DNA of 64,000 bases. It comes from Larix kaempferi. Lineage: Eukaryota > Streptophyta > Pinopsida > Pinales > Pinaceae. The DNA lies in the NCBI GenBank assembly GCA_027924585.1, contig BSBM01000186.1, positions 5,084,001 to 5,148,000 on the forward strand, written 5' to 3'. Shown here in pieces: positions 1 through 12,662 of this stretch. Numbering within the stretch: the first letter of the stretch is position 1; each line of letters begins with the position of its first letter. The notes below the pieces were generated by a model, which was given only the letters and a program-made list of their open reading frames with translations, was not told the origin of the DNA and ran no database searches. The translations under genes were made by a program, and so were the position numbers.

Positions 1-919
1 GGATGAAAGATCTAGAATTTTCTTTAGCATCCTCCACATACTTGGGCCACCTGCTTTGCTTGTTGCTCCTTGTGTTCCATTTTCCCTCCTTCACTTTCCG
101 CATCCAGGGATTTTTTATTGATCAATTTATTTTAAAAATGTTTTGAAGATTTCAAAATTTACACTTGTAACATTATCAATGTTTTTTTCCTTGGAAAAAA
201 CAAACCATATTAATAAAAGTATAGTTACATTCTTCATATTCATTCATAAGCATGTCCTGCAATTGTAATTTATGATCCGATCATAAAAACTAGTCCAATC
301 CATCAAACTCAATATTAAAACATGAATTTTGTATACATCCATGATAATTCAAAATACAAAATTCAAAATCATTTTTCAGCATCACATATATTCTTGTGTA
401 TTCATATATTCTATGTCAAGACAAGTTCTTCAGTCAACTATCATTTATGAATTTGATATTATATAAGACTTGAAACCCTGTATACCTCCAGAATAGTCCA
501 AAACTCATCTACATCATAGCTCGCAAAATAGAGAAATGATAATTTCCAGTAACATCATCATGATACAATTTGTTCATCTAACGCATCTGTAAAATAATCG
601 CCTTGTAAACCAGTTGAGTTGATTTCATATATCACGAAAGGGGGCATGATAATAACCAGTGGAGCACTCATTTATTTTTTTTATTTTTTTTAAGCTAGTT
701 CCCATGGATTTAAGAACTTGTGACCTAACATAAGGAGTTCTTTAATAGTACACCCATTCACCATTATTTTTCACCCCACGGGAAAAAACTTTACTAAAAG
801 TTAATAGAATGTGAGGAGAATAATACTCCAATCCTTAATTACTTGGGATAAACCCACTTACATCATTGTCCTTCTTATTAGCATCCAAAGATTGCAAATT
901 CTTTCATCCCACAACATTT

Positions 920-1204
920 ATAAATTGTGTAACTCCTTTTATCATTCTCATTTTATTTTTTCAAATTAAAATTTATTAATTTTTAGAATATTTGATATAT
1001 TTCTTATCGTTTAATTGCATCTAATAATATTTAATATATTTTCAAAGTTTCATTTTCCTTATAAATTGTGTAACTCCTTTTATCATTCTCATTTTATTTT
1101 TTCAAATTAAAATTTATTATTTTTTTACAATATTTGATATATTTCTTATCGTTCAATTGCATCTAATAATATTTTAATATATTTTCAAAGTTTCATTTGC
1201 CTTT
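920..1204. repeat. Tandem duplication, about 141 bp x 2
   Basis: Two adjacent copies (920-1060 and 1061-1204) begin 'ataaattgtgtaactcc' and end in 'tttcaaagtttcatt'. They differ at only a few positions. The matching part of the right arm (near 23480-23620) is single copy, so this duplication arose after the two arms separated. Confidence 0.9.
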
Positions 1205-1334
1205 ACTTTCCACTATAAACTTATTTGCATTTAATTTCCACTTATTAGTCCCTACTAAGGGACTATGCCTTTACTTTCCACTATAAACTTATTTGCATTT
1301 AATTTCCACTTATTAGTCCCTCCTAAGGGACTAT
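1199..1334. repeat. Tandem duplication, 68 bp x 2, containing a TAGTCCC/GGGACTA hairpin
   Basis: Units 1199-1266 and 1267-1334 are nearly identical (one change, ccctac to ccctcc). Each ends in the palindrome 'agtccct..taagggact'. The right arm has one unit with the same hairpin around 23440-23460. Confidence 0.9.
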
Positions 1335-1888
1335 AGTGATCAGTTGGTCATAAACAAGGTTGACTTTTATATTAATACCAAATAAAATTATAATGTTTTT
1401 CAAATTTTTCTAATATTTATATATTAAACTTAATATTTTGAAAATATAAATTATTTTGTAGAATTTTTAAAATTTGTTATTTTTATTTTATGATTGGCTA
1501 AATTCTATGAAGTGACAAATTACCCCTGGTATGTGAAATTGCTTAAACAAAATATTAATGTAAATTTTAAAAATTTAAGTTTTTTCCTAGCTTGACATGT
1601 GGTATTTGTACTAAAGGTTTCATTAATGATAATGAATATTATCATTTTTGTACATTGTGTTATTGCTAATAAGTACACAAGTGTCCCTCCTTATTATTAC
1701 ATGTCTTCTCATTTTTAAATGCAATTTACTTTGGCTTCTATAGACCTTTTTTTTCTTTACTAGGGGAATCGACAATAGAGGCTGGGTAGGTACTTGCGTG
1801 ACACAGGGTCCAAGGCTCGAGTCATAGCACACAATGCGAGTTGGGGGGAATCGAACACATGACCTTCTATTGACAACCAATTTCATGA

Positions 1889-2250
1889 CATTTTTTAATT
1901 CACTTAACTTCTGTTGTTTTTAATTGAAATCCATAAGTTTCAAATGAATATTAATTTTACGTGAATATTAGCTTTACATTTTTTAATTGAAATCCATAAG
2001 TTTCAAATGAATATTAGCTTTACATTTTTTAACTCGCCTAACTTCTGCTATTTTTAATTGAAATCCATAAGTTTCATATGAATATTAGTTTTACCTGAAT
2101 ATTAGCTTTACCTTTTTTAATTGAAATCCATCAGCTTCAAATGATTATTTTTTTTAAGAAATAATATTCACCATTACTTTTTTCATTCGCCTAACTTCTG
2201 TTGTTTTTAATTGAAATCCATAAGTTTCAAATGATTATTTTTTTAAGAAA
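1889..2250. repeat. Degenerate tandem repeat built on 'aattgaaatccataag'
   Basis: About five imperfect units contain 'tttttaattgaaatccataa', followed by a 'tttcaaatgaatatta' block, and several add 'cgcctaacttctg'. Unit length varies by internal deletion. There are no conserved spacers of the CRISPR kind and no coding potential. Confidence 0.8.
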
Positions 2251-2427
2251 TAGATATAGAATACATGACATTTTATTTAAATAATATAACAAATTGGAAA
2301 GAATTTTAATTATTAATTGAACCTTTAGTTTTAGTTTTCGATAAGTTGAATCTTATTATTATTTTTTAAATATTTGAAAGTACATTTTTTAATATTATAT
2401 ATATGTGAGTGAGAAATATAGACTTAC

Positions 2428-2442
2428 TATATATATATACAT

Positions 2443-2489
<47 letters not shown>
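2428..2489. repeat. Microsatellite (ATATAC)n
   Basis: A run of about nine 'catata' units is preceded by pure (TA)n. Confidence 0.95.
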
Positions 2490-2877
2490 AGAGTGAGAAA
2501 TAAGAAATATAGACTTACACATTTCAGTCATAATCATTCGGTATCTACTTTCTCTATTTTTTAATTAGACACGTAGTCATATACATTAACCTAACAATTT
2601 TAACCAAATTATATAAATAATAATTAAATTTAAAATGTAAATTTTACTTAAAAACCAAGAATTAACATTTTAACCATTCAAATTCAACAACTCTTAAGTT
2701 GTTATATTTTTTTTTTATTTCAAACACTATTTACATTAACAATGAAAGTTAATTATTTTATTATTTAAACCACATGAAATTATATTTAAAATTAAATTAA
2801 CATTTAATTTAAATTAAAATATATATTAATATTTACATATAAGTATATAAGTTCTTTGCTATGTATAATAAGAACTA

Positions 2878-2946
2878 CACGTGGTATACTGGTAAGGGTG
2901 TTGGGATAATGGGCGTGAGGTTCAAGGTTCAATCCTCCTAGATCAC
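2878..2946 (+). ncRNA. Possible tRNA-derived SINE head
   Basis: The stretch contains an A-box-like 'tggtatactggtaagg' about 40 bases before a B-box-like 'ggttcaaggttcaatcc', and is followed by a poly(T) run at about 2951. These two boxes are the internal RNA polymerase III promoter of tRNA genes and tRNA-derived SINEs. A full cloverleaf is not obvious, so a SINE head or tRNA relic is more likely than a working tRNA. No flanking duplication was found by eye. Confidence 0.3.
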
Positions 2947-3239
2947 CTATTTTTTTTTTAAATACAGAATTTCGTAAATAAATTGAATTTCATTATCATG
3001 TAAAGTGAGTTTTATACTTGCATAGATTTCAGTGTATTAGGTCTTTTTATTGCATATTTTTCAATGTAAACGTTATTTCGTGGACGCATTGATTTAAATG
3101 TATGGACGCATAGATTTTAGTGTATGGGGATTTTTATTGCATATTTTTCAGTGTAGATGTTATTTTATGGATGCATAGATTTCCGTGTATCGACGCATTG
3201 ATTTCAGTGACAACAAAAGGATGAGAAGAAGACTTGAAA

Positions 3240-3653
3240 TGAAAAGCAGAAGAAGAAAAATAATTTCGAAAAAAGAAGTTGGATGAAATGAGAGCAGAAG
3301 AACTAGAAGAACGAAGAAAACGAAACGTAGATCGACAAAACGAATATTGAAAAAAAAATTTAGACGATTTGATAGTAGAAGAATGAGAGGAACAAATAAA
3401 ATGAAACGTTGATCGACAAAGAGTGTATCAAGAGAGAAAGTTGAAGCAGTTGGAAGAACAACGAAATATTGATCGACAAAGAGCGTATCGAGAGAGAAAG
3501 TTGAAGCAATTGGAAGAAACAAAAAACCAGTTTACAGAACAACAAATAAATCAAAATGTACGAAATGACGAAATAACAGAAGGAGAAGGAGAAGAACAAA
3601 CAAAAGAAAACGCAGGTCAACAAAAAGACAATCGAAAAAAAAGTTAGGAGAAT
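3240..3653 (+). pseudogene. Charged coiled-coil ORF with 20-residue tandem repeats
   Basis: Two adjacent 60-bp units (about 3402-3461 and 3462-3521) encode DRQRxYxERKLKQLEE-type repeats of 20 residues. Degenerate units upstream (from about 3290) are broken by stops. The open part is 3423-3647, followed by a polar tail rich in Q, E, N and K. Arg/Glu-rich arrays of this kind occur N-terminally in some Helitron and PIF1-type helicase proteins (from memory of family texture, not a match), and a PIF1 helicase fragment lies 2.6 kb away on the other strand. The minus-strand ORFs opposite are low-complexity shadows. Confidence 0.4.
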
Positions 3654-3816
3654 TGTCTCTATTTTCCAGTTTAACAATTTACTCGATCCTTAATACTTAT
3701 TACTTAGGTTATGATCATCCTCGTGAATGTATTTGTGTTTTCAACTTAACATGTTCCTTACAATGCTGATCAAACTCCAGTTTTGTGTCACCACCGAAGA
3801 CTGAAACCAGCCTAGT

Positions 3817-3959
3817 TCCAAATCCTAGGCTCTATCAAGCACCGAGAAGGATCAAATCTCCCAAGGTGAAAACCTCTCCTTCAGTGCAATACCTGAGAAG
3901 AGGTTTGCACCTCGGGAGATTTAATCCCTCTCGACGCTTGATAGAGCCTAGGATTTGGA
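3817..3959. repeat. Near-perfect 143-bp hairpin (63-bp arms)
   Basis: The arm 3817-3879 is the reverse complement of 3897-3959 apart from about six mismatches, with a loop of about 17 bases. The arms share 'aatcctaggctctatcaagc' and its complement. It is GC-richer than its surroundings. It could be a short foldback element or a hairpin precursor of small RNA. No target-site duplication was identified. Confidence 0.85.
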
Positions 3960-4235
3960 TCTAGTAAATAAGATATATCTTTTTCCTTTTGTGAACCTTT
4001 TAGATTGGTTAACAATAACATTTTGAATAAATTTTATTTATCATAAATAAAATAATTTTTTTAAGTTTTGTGAGTTTTTTAGATTGGTTATAATAATATT
4101 TTGAATAATTTTTTTAAAGAAGACAAAAATTATTTTGTTGTATAACTAAAGTAATCGATATTTTACATATTAATAGGTTTATCATTTGAGATTATGCTAC
4201 TTATCAATTAATAAATATATTAGAAATAAATGGAG

Positions 4236-4470
4236 AATAAAGGTAAATGACACTTTGAAAATATTAAAATATCGTTAAATGTTATTAAATGATAAGTAAA
4301 AAAACATTGTAAAAAGTTCATAAATTCTAATTAAAAATTTAAAACTATTTTTTTTAAAATTAGATTAGAGAAAAAATAAACATTCTAAAATAAGAATAAT
4401 AAAGAGAGTTACATGATTTCTAAAATTTTGTGGGATGAAAGAATTTATGATTTATGTGATGTTATTGTAA
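4236..4470. repeat. Third, diverged piece of the inverted-repeat family
   Basis: This piece runs in the same direction as 23480-23640 and shares 'actttgaaaatat', an 'attaaatgataa' block and 'ttctaaaattttgtgggatg' with it. It is more diverged than the two main arms are from each other and lacks their outer parts. Confidence 0.6.
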
Positions 4471-6236
4471 ACATTGAAATCAACTAAAAACTTAAATTCT
4501 TGGTAAAAATTTATAAAAAACTTAAACCCATCCAAATTCACTAATACCATTGAAATATAATCATTTGTTTAATATTTAATTAAATTCAATCTAAAATAAT
4601 TCTAAACTAATTCTCAAAATATGTATCTTAATTTTTTTTGCTTTCTAAGTTTAAATTTTAAATTACAAATATCACTTAATTTTGAGTAAATACAATAAGT
4701 ATTATTATCCAATATTAAAATGAGTTTAAAATTTTAAAATCTAACTTATATTGTAAAAATTTAATTAATCATATAAAATTTAATTTTCAATAAAAAAATC
4801 CCAACATACAAAATTAAAATTAACCTATAATTAATCCATTTATTTATATTTATTGATTTTCTTTACATTGTAATTCGTAGCTACATAGGAGGAATAATAT
4901 GAAGCTTCATTATGTATAGAAGACCATCAGAACTTGCTTCGCACCTGATTCCAGGCCAAAGGATGCTCAGGAGTTGATCTCCAAGTTGGATCGTCCAAAA
5001 TGGCTTCCATTACATTAAATAATCCTTCAATCTCTTATTGAGCCATGTAATTGTTGATGAATCCACCACCTTCAATATCATTTAGATGGTTTAATGACAA
5101 TCTCGAGCATTTAGATTGTCTCAAAGCTATGGTATAATAAAATAAAACAAGAGGAATTATTTCCATAACTGCCCTAAATATTTTCTAGAAATTTTGGAGG
5201 GATCATAATCTCTAACTCTCTCCAAATTTTATAATCAATAATCTAGATTTCGGAATCAAGAGTTCTTTAACACCAAATTAATTAATGGTGGAATGAAGTA
5301 ATTATTGTTTATATTAAATAATGCACTCTGATATTGATATTTCTATTAAATAATGCAATGTGGTATTGAAAACGATACCACAACATCACATATTATTTTT
5401 TAAATTTATTATTTTTATATTGATTTAAACCCTGGTAAAAATGGCCAATTCTAACATTCCAACTAATGGAAATTTTTAAATTTTAAAAATTAAAAAAATA
5501 TTTTTTATTTTAAGAAAATTTAGTTTAATATATAATATGAATTAAAACATTACAAAACATAAGTCGGGTTAATTTAAATTTATATTAGTTTGACCTAAAC
5601 TGATTCTTTGATAGGTATAAAAATATTTGCGATTCATGTTATCTCACACGCATACCTAAATCGTGACATGATATAAAGTATATGGTATGGCCTCAGTAAT
5701 CCACATCATAAATCCTGACATGTAATATAAAATTTATATCATAAATCACGACATGTAATATAAAATATATGGTATGGTCTTCAGTGGTTTAACATATATA
5801 GGATATAAGTACTAGCATACCCCAAAAGCAGGGAAAATGAAACACCGAGAAAAACTTCAATATGTTGTAAAATGAGAGAAAGTTGTGTGTACGTAAACAA
5901 TATAATTTTATGTGTTTGAAGGAAAGCTTATCTAATTTATGGTAGGGATAGTAGTCGATGAAATTGAAATGAAAACTCTCTTGCAAGTACTAATAAGCAA
6001 TAAATACAAACTCATGTAATCGATGGTAAATAAAATGGAATGTACAATAATTTGTCATACAATAAAGTATACATATGTTAGTAAAACAATAAAGGGTTAG
6101 GTAGTTATCAAGGTTAACTATGATTATATTGGCAATCAACATTTGTATTTTAATTTGGTAGGGAGAGTGTAGGGATTGAGGGTTTCAAGTTTAAGTGTTA
6201 AAGGGACAAAGAATGAAGGATTGCCTCTTGCTTTTT
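4471..6236. other. AT-rich DNA without a recognised gene
   Basis: No supported ORF is present. A short imperfect duplication ('gacatgtaatataaaat' with 'atatggtatgg') lies at about 5660-5785. The rest is simple AT-rich sequence. Confidence 0.6.
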
Positions 6237-6677
6237 TCATAGTGTGATAGATGAAGTGTATTTCATTTCTTCATAGCAGTCAAAGGAGAATGGTAGTGCA
6301 ATTCGCAATCCTTCTAATGTTGTAGTGCATGACATTGGAGTGAAGGTCAAGCCTTGACATTCATTATTACCAATGTCAACGGTTGACCTTGATAATGTCA
6401 ATCCTTGGGATTTATGAATAGTCAATGCCCAAGCCATCTTGATGGGGATTTGTTTCTTGTTACATCTATTTGTGGGTGGAATTGGTATGTTCTTTGATTG
6501 AGATTGGTCCCATGGAGGGCCAATGTAATTATCAAATTCCACGATAACATAGGATGTCAAATGATGAGGGATAGATCCATGTGTGTATACAATTTTCATG
6601 ACCACTCCATGTGCACCGTTTACACAAAAAGGGAATCTAAATAAACAAAAAAAAATTCTTGATGATAACATAAGCAT
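6237..6677 (-). pseudogene. PIF1-like DNA helicase, C-terminal remnant
   Basis: The 146-residue minus-strand ORF reads as the end of a PIF1-family superfamily 1B helicase. It has an NGAHGVV segment (residues 20-26), a VEFDNYIGP segment (46-54), the hallmark WALTIHKSQGLTL (83-95), and TVDIGN followed by a GLTFTPMS block (99-116). PIF1 helicases unwind DNA and RNA-DNA duplexes; plant genomes carry many copies inside Helitrons. The Walker A region and the rest of the motor are absent upstream, where the frame dissolves into AT-rich DNA after about 6677. It is a fragment of a cellular PIF1 or of a Helitron RepHel protein; no Rep domain or Helitron terminus was found. Confidence 0.8.
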
Positions 6678-8572
6678 AAAACTGTTAGCAATATCGTTAT
6701 GACAAATGCTTTTCTAAAAAAAAAGGTAACAAAAATTATTTAAATTGCAAAGAGATCTCATAAATGGGGATCGATCTCTCAGCACAAGACCTTGGTTGTT
6801 CACAATGATATTAAAGAAACTATGATGCTAAATATGAATGTAAAAATTATGAGTTGCACTAGAGGACTGCGCTGCTTTACACTATGAAGGTGTTCAGTTG
6901 GATCATGGGCTTGGTTAACTCAGGATTGTATCCGTTCCTCTGGTGGATTTTTTTTATGTCAATGGCCTATGAGGAGTCGCCCCCTATCATATGCCGATGT
7001 TTCTTCCTTCCAATATCTTTCAAAGTTTGACAAAAACGATAGTGCATCCACGTTTTAATGATGAAGATGATAGCTCGTCAAGGATTGCAGGTTATCAGAT
7101 AGTTTTAGCGGAATGGATTTATTTGGCTTCACTTGGGCTCGATATGACCTTTGCATGAAACTTCTATTGAAAGGAATAAAAAGAACAACCTAAGTAGCCT
7201 TGTATCTAGATTCCAAGCCAAGTTTCTTATTCTCGCCACATTAATTCTATTCCTTGCCTTTCCTTCCTACACTTTCAATAGTCTTACCGACTAGAACCCA
7301 CCCATCCATAGGTAATCCATAACAAACCTTCTCATAATTGCAAATCAATATATAACAATACCTGGAACAGAGCCATCTATCTACATCGGTTTTGTGGAGG
7401 AGCGTGTAGTGTGTCAAGGGAGGAGAGTATGGTTCACGATGGATTCTGAGTTTGAACTTGTCGTACACATGGAGGAGACTCCTGAATCTTGCATCTCCCA
7501 AGTACATGATCTCCCAAGTACGTGATTCCATGAATATGTATAGTTCTACCCTTTTGAAATCTATTTATTTCAAAATGTGTATATTTCCTTGTACAATACT
7601 TTTGGTGATCATTGATTCTAGATTTATTTGTGAAGGTTTTAGAAGAGAAGATCTAAGAGTGTAGGTTAATCTTCTCACATATTTGAGAAAACATTGTAAA
7701 AAATATTTGAAAATTGAAGACCAAACTAAAATTTTGTATGATTTCTAATGACATTGAGTGATCTAAGTCGATTTATGAGGTATAAAATAAGATGTACAAT
7801 GTTTTATATGATTGATTTTGGGTCCCTGGTTAGATGGGTCATTGAAATGTCTATTGTAAGTCTACCATCCAACTTGGGATGTGTAAAGGGGTATTCTTAA
7901 GTCCACACAACCCTTACTCCCGACGTAAGATATTATATCTCATCCATCAAATTATGAGTTTGAGTAGTATTGTTAAATACTACTATATTGTTATGTCTCC
8001 ATCAATCTAAGAAGAAGAATAAATTAAAGACTATCTAAGTTGCATTCAAAGATATTTAAAAGTGTCAAGGAACATTACATAGTTATAGATTGAACATAAA
8101 TAAAATCAATATACAAAATTGTAACCATATATTTCTTCAAACAAAATAGAATAAAAATAAAAAACTAAATTTTTCTATGGATATTTGACAATGTGAAGAA
8201 TAAAAATGTTATAATATAGGAAATAAGTGTAGCATTTTTCCTTCATGGTTGCATTAAGTCAAATGAATGATCTCAATAAATGTGATCAACACTTAGTTCA
8301 ATAACTGTAAATTTGCAATGCCCACCCTCACTTGCTAAGAGTTTTTCAATTGTTCTAGTTATGTCTAGAGAGAGTGGATAAAATCAAATTATTGTTGAAA
8401 ATGTTTAAAACTATATTGCTCAAAGAGCATGATACTCATACCCAGTCTTCATCAATCTAGTAATCCTAGGCATTGAATGATCCCATATATATATATATAT
8501 ATATCAAAATAAATAAAATATTTTTCATCATGTAAAATAAGAATAGTTATTGTTTAGTAACAAAGTTATCAA

Positions 8573-8605
<33 letters not shown>

Positions 8606-11600
8606 TCAATTAGAATTTTATGCACATATGAAAAAACTTAGAGGATTGAATGTAATGGTCATTTAAAATTTGCACGTATATTTTTGGAGGATTAAATGTA
8701 TCTTATGAGATGATAGTAGTGCCATATCACTATAACCATAAGAAATGTAGTGACACCTTGAAGAAGTTACATAATATGCTCTAAATGGTGTTATTCTTTG
8801 ACAAATCTTGGCACATTTGGTTTTTCTTTAACAAATCTTGGCATATTTATGAGTGTAAGGAGGATGCTATCTAATAACAAAAATTACTTTCACCATATAA
8901 AAAAGGGACACCATTACTATTTTTTTCCAGTATTGGAGTAAATGCTCATTGGTACATTTCTTTGCTCTATGTGTTTGCTTATGTGTTTCCTCAGCTTGCG
9001 AGAAAAATGATACACACCATTCTAGGTATTCATATTCAAAAATATATGTTTCCTTATCTTGCACTATCATTGATGAAAATTGCATCTGTGCAAAATTATT
9101 TTCTTGCATATAATTCCTCATATGTATGAGTGACTTATTTGTGAAATATAGACATCGAACAAACTAAATTAAGGAAGGCACCATTATTGCAGTCTGTTTG
9201 CATCACAAATGAATTCAATTAATTTTTTATAATTTTTTAGTAATTCAAAATGGGCTTAAACTCTTCCACCCATTACCGTATGTGTTTATTTTGTAGGGAT
9301 TTGAAGGAACACTTGTGAATGTTGAAATATCAAATGGAATTACGGTACAAAGGTGTGGTTATGAAAATGATGAGACAATGTGTTGCAGAGGTTTTTCTGT
9401 TTCACGGAAATTTATTTATTGAATCTATTTGAAATGAAAAATTATATTAAGCATCATCAAATTTTTTAAGTTGTATGTTCTTGATCGAGTTTAGATATGA
9501 ACCTTCACAAAATGAATATTTTAAACATCGCAAAACCTGAAATTGGGATTACAACAATGAGATTTATGAATTTGATTGAATTCAAATTATAGCATCATCA
9601 AGTCCTCACTCCTTTGTTCTCCATAATGACCATTCCCCTTTTCTCAGTTCTATGCATATTTGTCTATCACACTATTTTCTTTCTAGCAACATGGACATCA
9701 ATGTGACAATAATTTGTGTGTCAAATTGATGGGTCCATTTTTCAGGTATTTGATAACCCTTTTTCCACAGTGCAGCTGAAGCAATGGTAAAGAAATGCAC
9801 TAAATTGTGGGAAAAGTGTTTTACTTTAATTATTTAATGAAATTGTTTTTATGATTAATCTTGTATGTTAGAATGCGTATCAAATAAACTGATTATATGG
9901 AAACCAAGCGTGATTGAGCAGGTTCAGGGTCATTAAAGGATGGACGTGTAGAAGACTAAAGGATCACCAAGCTTGGCACCCTGTTTCCTGATTTATAGAG
10001 GACGCACTCCCACTTTCAAGATGAATCGACATTTTGACAATCAGTTAGGATCAGAGTTAAATCGTATAAATATGGACCTCTCGGGTAGCGGGAGGCCCCT
10101 GCTGTTATTTTTGGGAAAGACATTAGTTTTAACATTTTCTACACTATTGAGATACTGAGAAGTATAGACTTCTATTTTGACATGGATTTTATATATTAAT
10201 GAAAGATTGATGATTAATTCCAGCGAGCGTTTCTGAGTCTTTATTCTCTCCTAAGTACGGGTTGGGGAGGGCCCTTCCAACATGTAGGTCAGGAGATTCC
10301 TATTTGTAGGTATTTTTCCAAGTATGTGTTTTACATTGATGAACAGTTCTATGATATACGGGAGCATTTGAATGATTCATTGTTTTCTGTAGTAGTTTAG
10401 AATGCATTCCGTAGTACAGTAAAATGATTTCAGTAGTCCTGTAGGTTCTTTCTTTCAATGCATATTTTTATCAATGGTTACATGTGCAATAGCTTTGCTT
10501 TCGATATCATAGTTTAGATCTGGAAGTTCACTGCATTTTCTCATCGTGATTAGTTTCTTTTGACTTCTTAGTAATAGATGGGTAAGCATAGAATGATCGT
10601 ACTTCAATTCTAGATTGGTAAAACAAGTTAGATCAAGACTCCAATTTTGTGCACGGATAGTAGTTACAGACTTTGTTTCCCCAATAGTAGAATAGCTCTG
10701 TTATGATATTTTCATTCTCAGCATTTAATCATTTCAGAATTTTAATTATTTCAAATAGATTTACTATTTTTGTATCTTCATTTCTTAGAACAGATCAGCA
10801 TCTAATTACTTCAGCATTTTAATTATTTAGAATAGATTCTGTGCTTTATTTCTCAGAACATATTTACTTCTTTCAACACTTTAATTCTTTTAATTAGATT
10901 TATTGCTTTCCAGTATTTTATTCCATAGCATAATTAGTTTTCACATTTAGTAGACAATCTTTAGAACATCGATACCGACATCTAACTGTGACAAGAGATT
11001 ATCCTATAAGAGCATAGATAGTGCATGCATCTCTCAAGTTTGTACGTTCCCCGGGTTGACATTTAAAGTAGGCTCTTGGTATAGTTTCCCTCATTAGGCA
11101 TCCACATTAGGAGCTCACCACAAATATTTTGAGAATGCCCCATATCTCTCTTTCTTGTTGCCTTATGCCAAGCCCAACATCAAGGAGACATATCCTTCGC
11201 AGAATTAATTATTGGAGCAACAATTTTTACCCTAGTTGGGGTTCATAAGAAATCTAGGGAGCAGGTATCATAATTTTTTTTTATCATCAAGCTTATGCAT
11301 TACCGATTATGTTCTAACATCTCATCATTGCCTTGTGCACATTTTGCATGGTTGAAAGATAAAGTGATCAAATCAATATCCCAAAGGTGGTCTTATGAGT
11401 AATTTCTTTTAGTTTCATGTCCGTATGGATCTTGGAAAACTCCAAATCATAAACACCTTAGCTTAAATAATAAGTAATGGATGTAGTTATGTTATTTTTT
11501 CATGCTCCTAGAGGCCTATAAAGAAAGTAGGGTCACTTCATTTCTCAACTAGGGTCTCTTCATTGCTCTTATAGTTTTTTTATAGAATTGGCACCCTTCA

Positions 11601-12662
11601 ACAAAGGCCTAAATATCTACCACAAGGTTTTTTTCTTCTTATGAGACTCTAATAAACATGGCTCCCATGGTTAAAAAGGATTGTGGTATGCTCAACACAT
11701 TAATATAAGATGCAGTTACTATGCATCATATGGATACAAAAACCATATCCTCCCTTATATGGGTATCCACAAAATTGTTTAAATATATGGTTGTGCCTAA
11801 GTTCTATATTGTCATTTTATGATGAAAACTTGGTTCAATGTTTATGTTTACTTATTTATTTATAATGTTCATATAACTTATTAGAAAATTACATTTGAAA
11901 TGACAAAATATAGTTATGATTATTTTCTATTGAAATTACAATTTATTTGTCTTGTCAATAAGTTAAAACTGAACATTGTAAGCAATTGTAACGACAATAT
12001 TTTCTTTAAAATGTCTTTGAATTGTATATTTAATTTGCTATTATCAATTGAATTACAATTATTTTTTCAACTTTTTATCATAAAAAGATTAAATTAATAT
12101 ATATCTTTGATTCAAAATTGAATTAAAATTAAGAATTATTTACTTTTGATGGCCAATTAGTGACTACAATCAATCTCCTCTAAACACCAACTTTAAGTCT
12201 TGGGATCAAAACCTTGCTACAACAATATTATCGAAGTACTATACAGTCCAGTATTAGAATGGTTAAGCAACACAAATTCACCGCAACACTTGGAGTAAAG
12301 GTTCATGGTGGTTGGGCTTCCAAAGAAGCTCCGCAACACTTGGAGTAAAGGTTGTGGTATCATTTTTCTCCATTAAACCCTTGGAACAGGAATGAGGCAA
12401 ATGCTCTCTATCCCTCGATGTACAAACATCATTAGCAATAACATCATCTGTAAGAATTTAAATTTAATCCCAGGAGTAGTTTTGCCAAGTATTGAGGGCT
12501 TTATAACTACCGAATCTGCCTAACATCTTTACCAACAAAAATTACAATAGAATGAAAATACCTGTTTTACATTAGTGTGCTAAGTAATAATTTTTTACGT
12601 GCCTATGATGCAGGGCCAGAGGTGACCTGACCGATAACTGTGTGAGAGGGTAGGTTAATCTA
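6678..12662. other. Six kilobases with no recognised gene
   Basis: There are (TA)n runs at about 8487-8506 and 8573-8602. A degenerate 'attttaattattt' repeat lies at 10720-10940, and a 23-bp direct repeat beginning 'ccgcaacacttggag' at about 12281 and 12331. A 94-codon minus ORF (7247-7531) resembles nothing I know. The stretch 9900-10290 has LTR-like composition, with 'cgtataaatatgg' near 10058 and a short GC hairpin, but no paired LTR, primer site or TSD could be shown. Confidence 0.5.

Larger units (their letters stand above)
1..1748. repeat. Left arm of a long inverted repeat (partner at 23034-24583)
   Basis: Read on the minus strand, this segment matches 23034-24583 along its whole length. 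Landmarks found in both arms are the block around the Ser-less AT-rich core at 240-300, the 'gggggcatgat' block near 640, and the block ending 'ctatagacct' at 1748. The arm begins at base 1 of the window, so its true outer end may lie outside. The left arm is longer mainly because of two internal tandem duplications (920-1204 and 1199-1334). No coding frame is supported. It may be two opposite copies of one transposon family or the ends of one large unit; a diverged third piece at 4236-4470 favours a dispersed family. Confidence 0.85.

Noticed and set aside
1760-1870. tRNA-like motif on the minus strand ('tgtgttcgattcccc')
   Set aside because: Only a B-box-like word is present; no A box at proper distance and no cloverleaf.
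1889-2250. Regular repeats considered as a CRISPR-like array
   Set aside because: Unit lengths vary, spacers are not unique, and the setting is eukaryotic.
3160-3677. Minus-strand ORFs of 105-120 codons rich in Phe and Leu
   Set aside because: They are the complement of the purine-rich repeat on the plus strand, which has the sensible repeat phase.
7247-7531. 94-codon minus ORF
   Set aside because: No domain, repeat partner or splice signals; expected by chance in this length of DNA.
9900-10290. LTR-like composition with a TATA box
   Set aside because: No second LTR, primer site, TG/CA ends or TSD could be shown.
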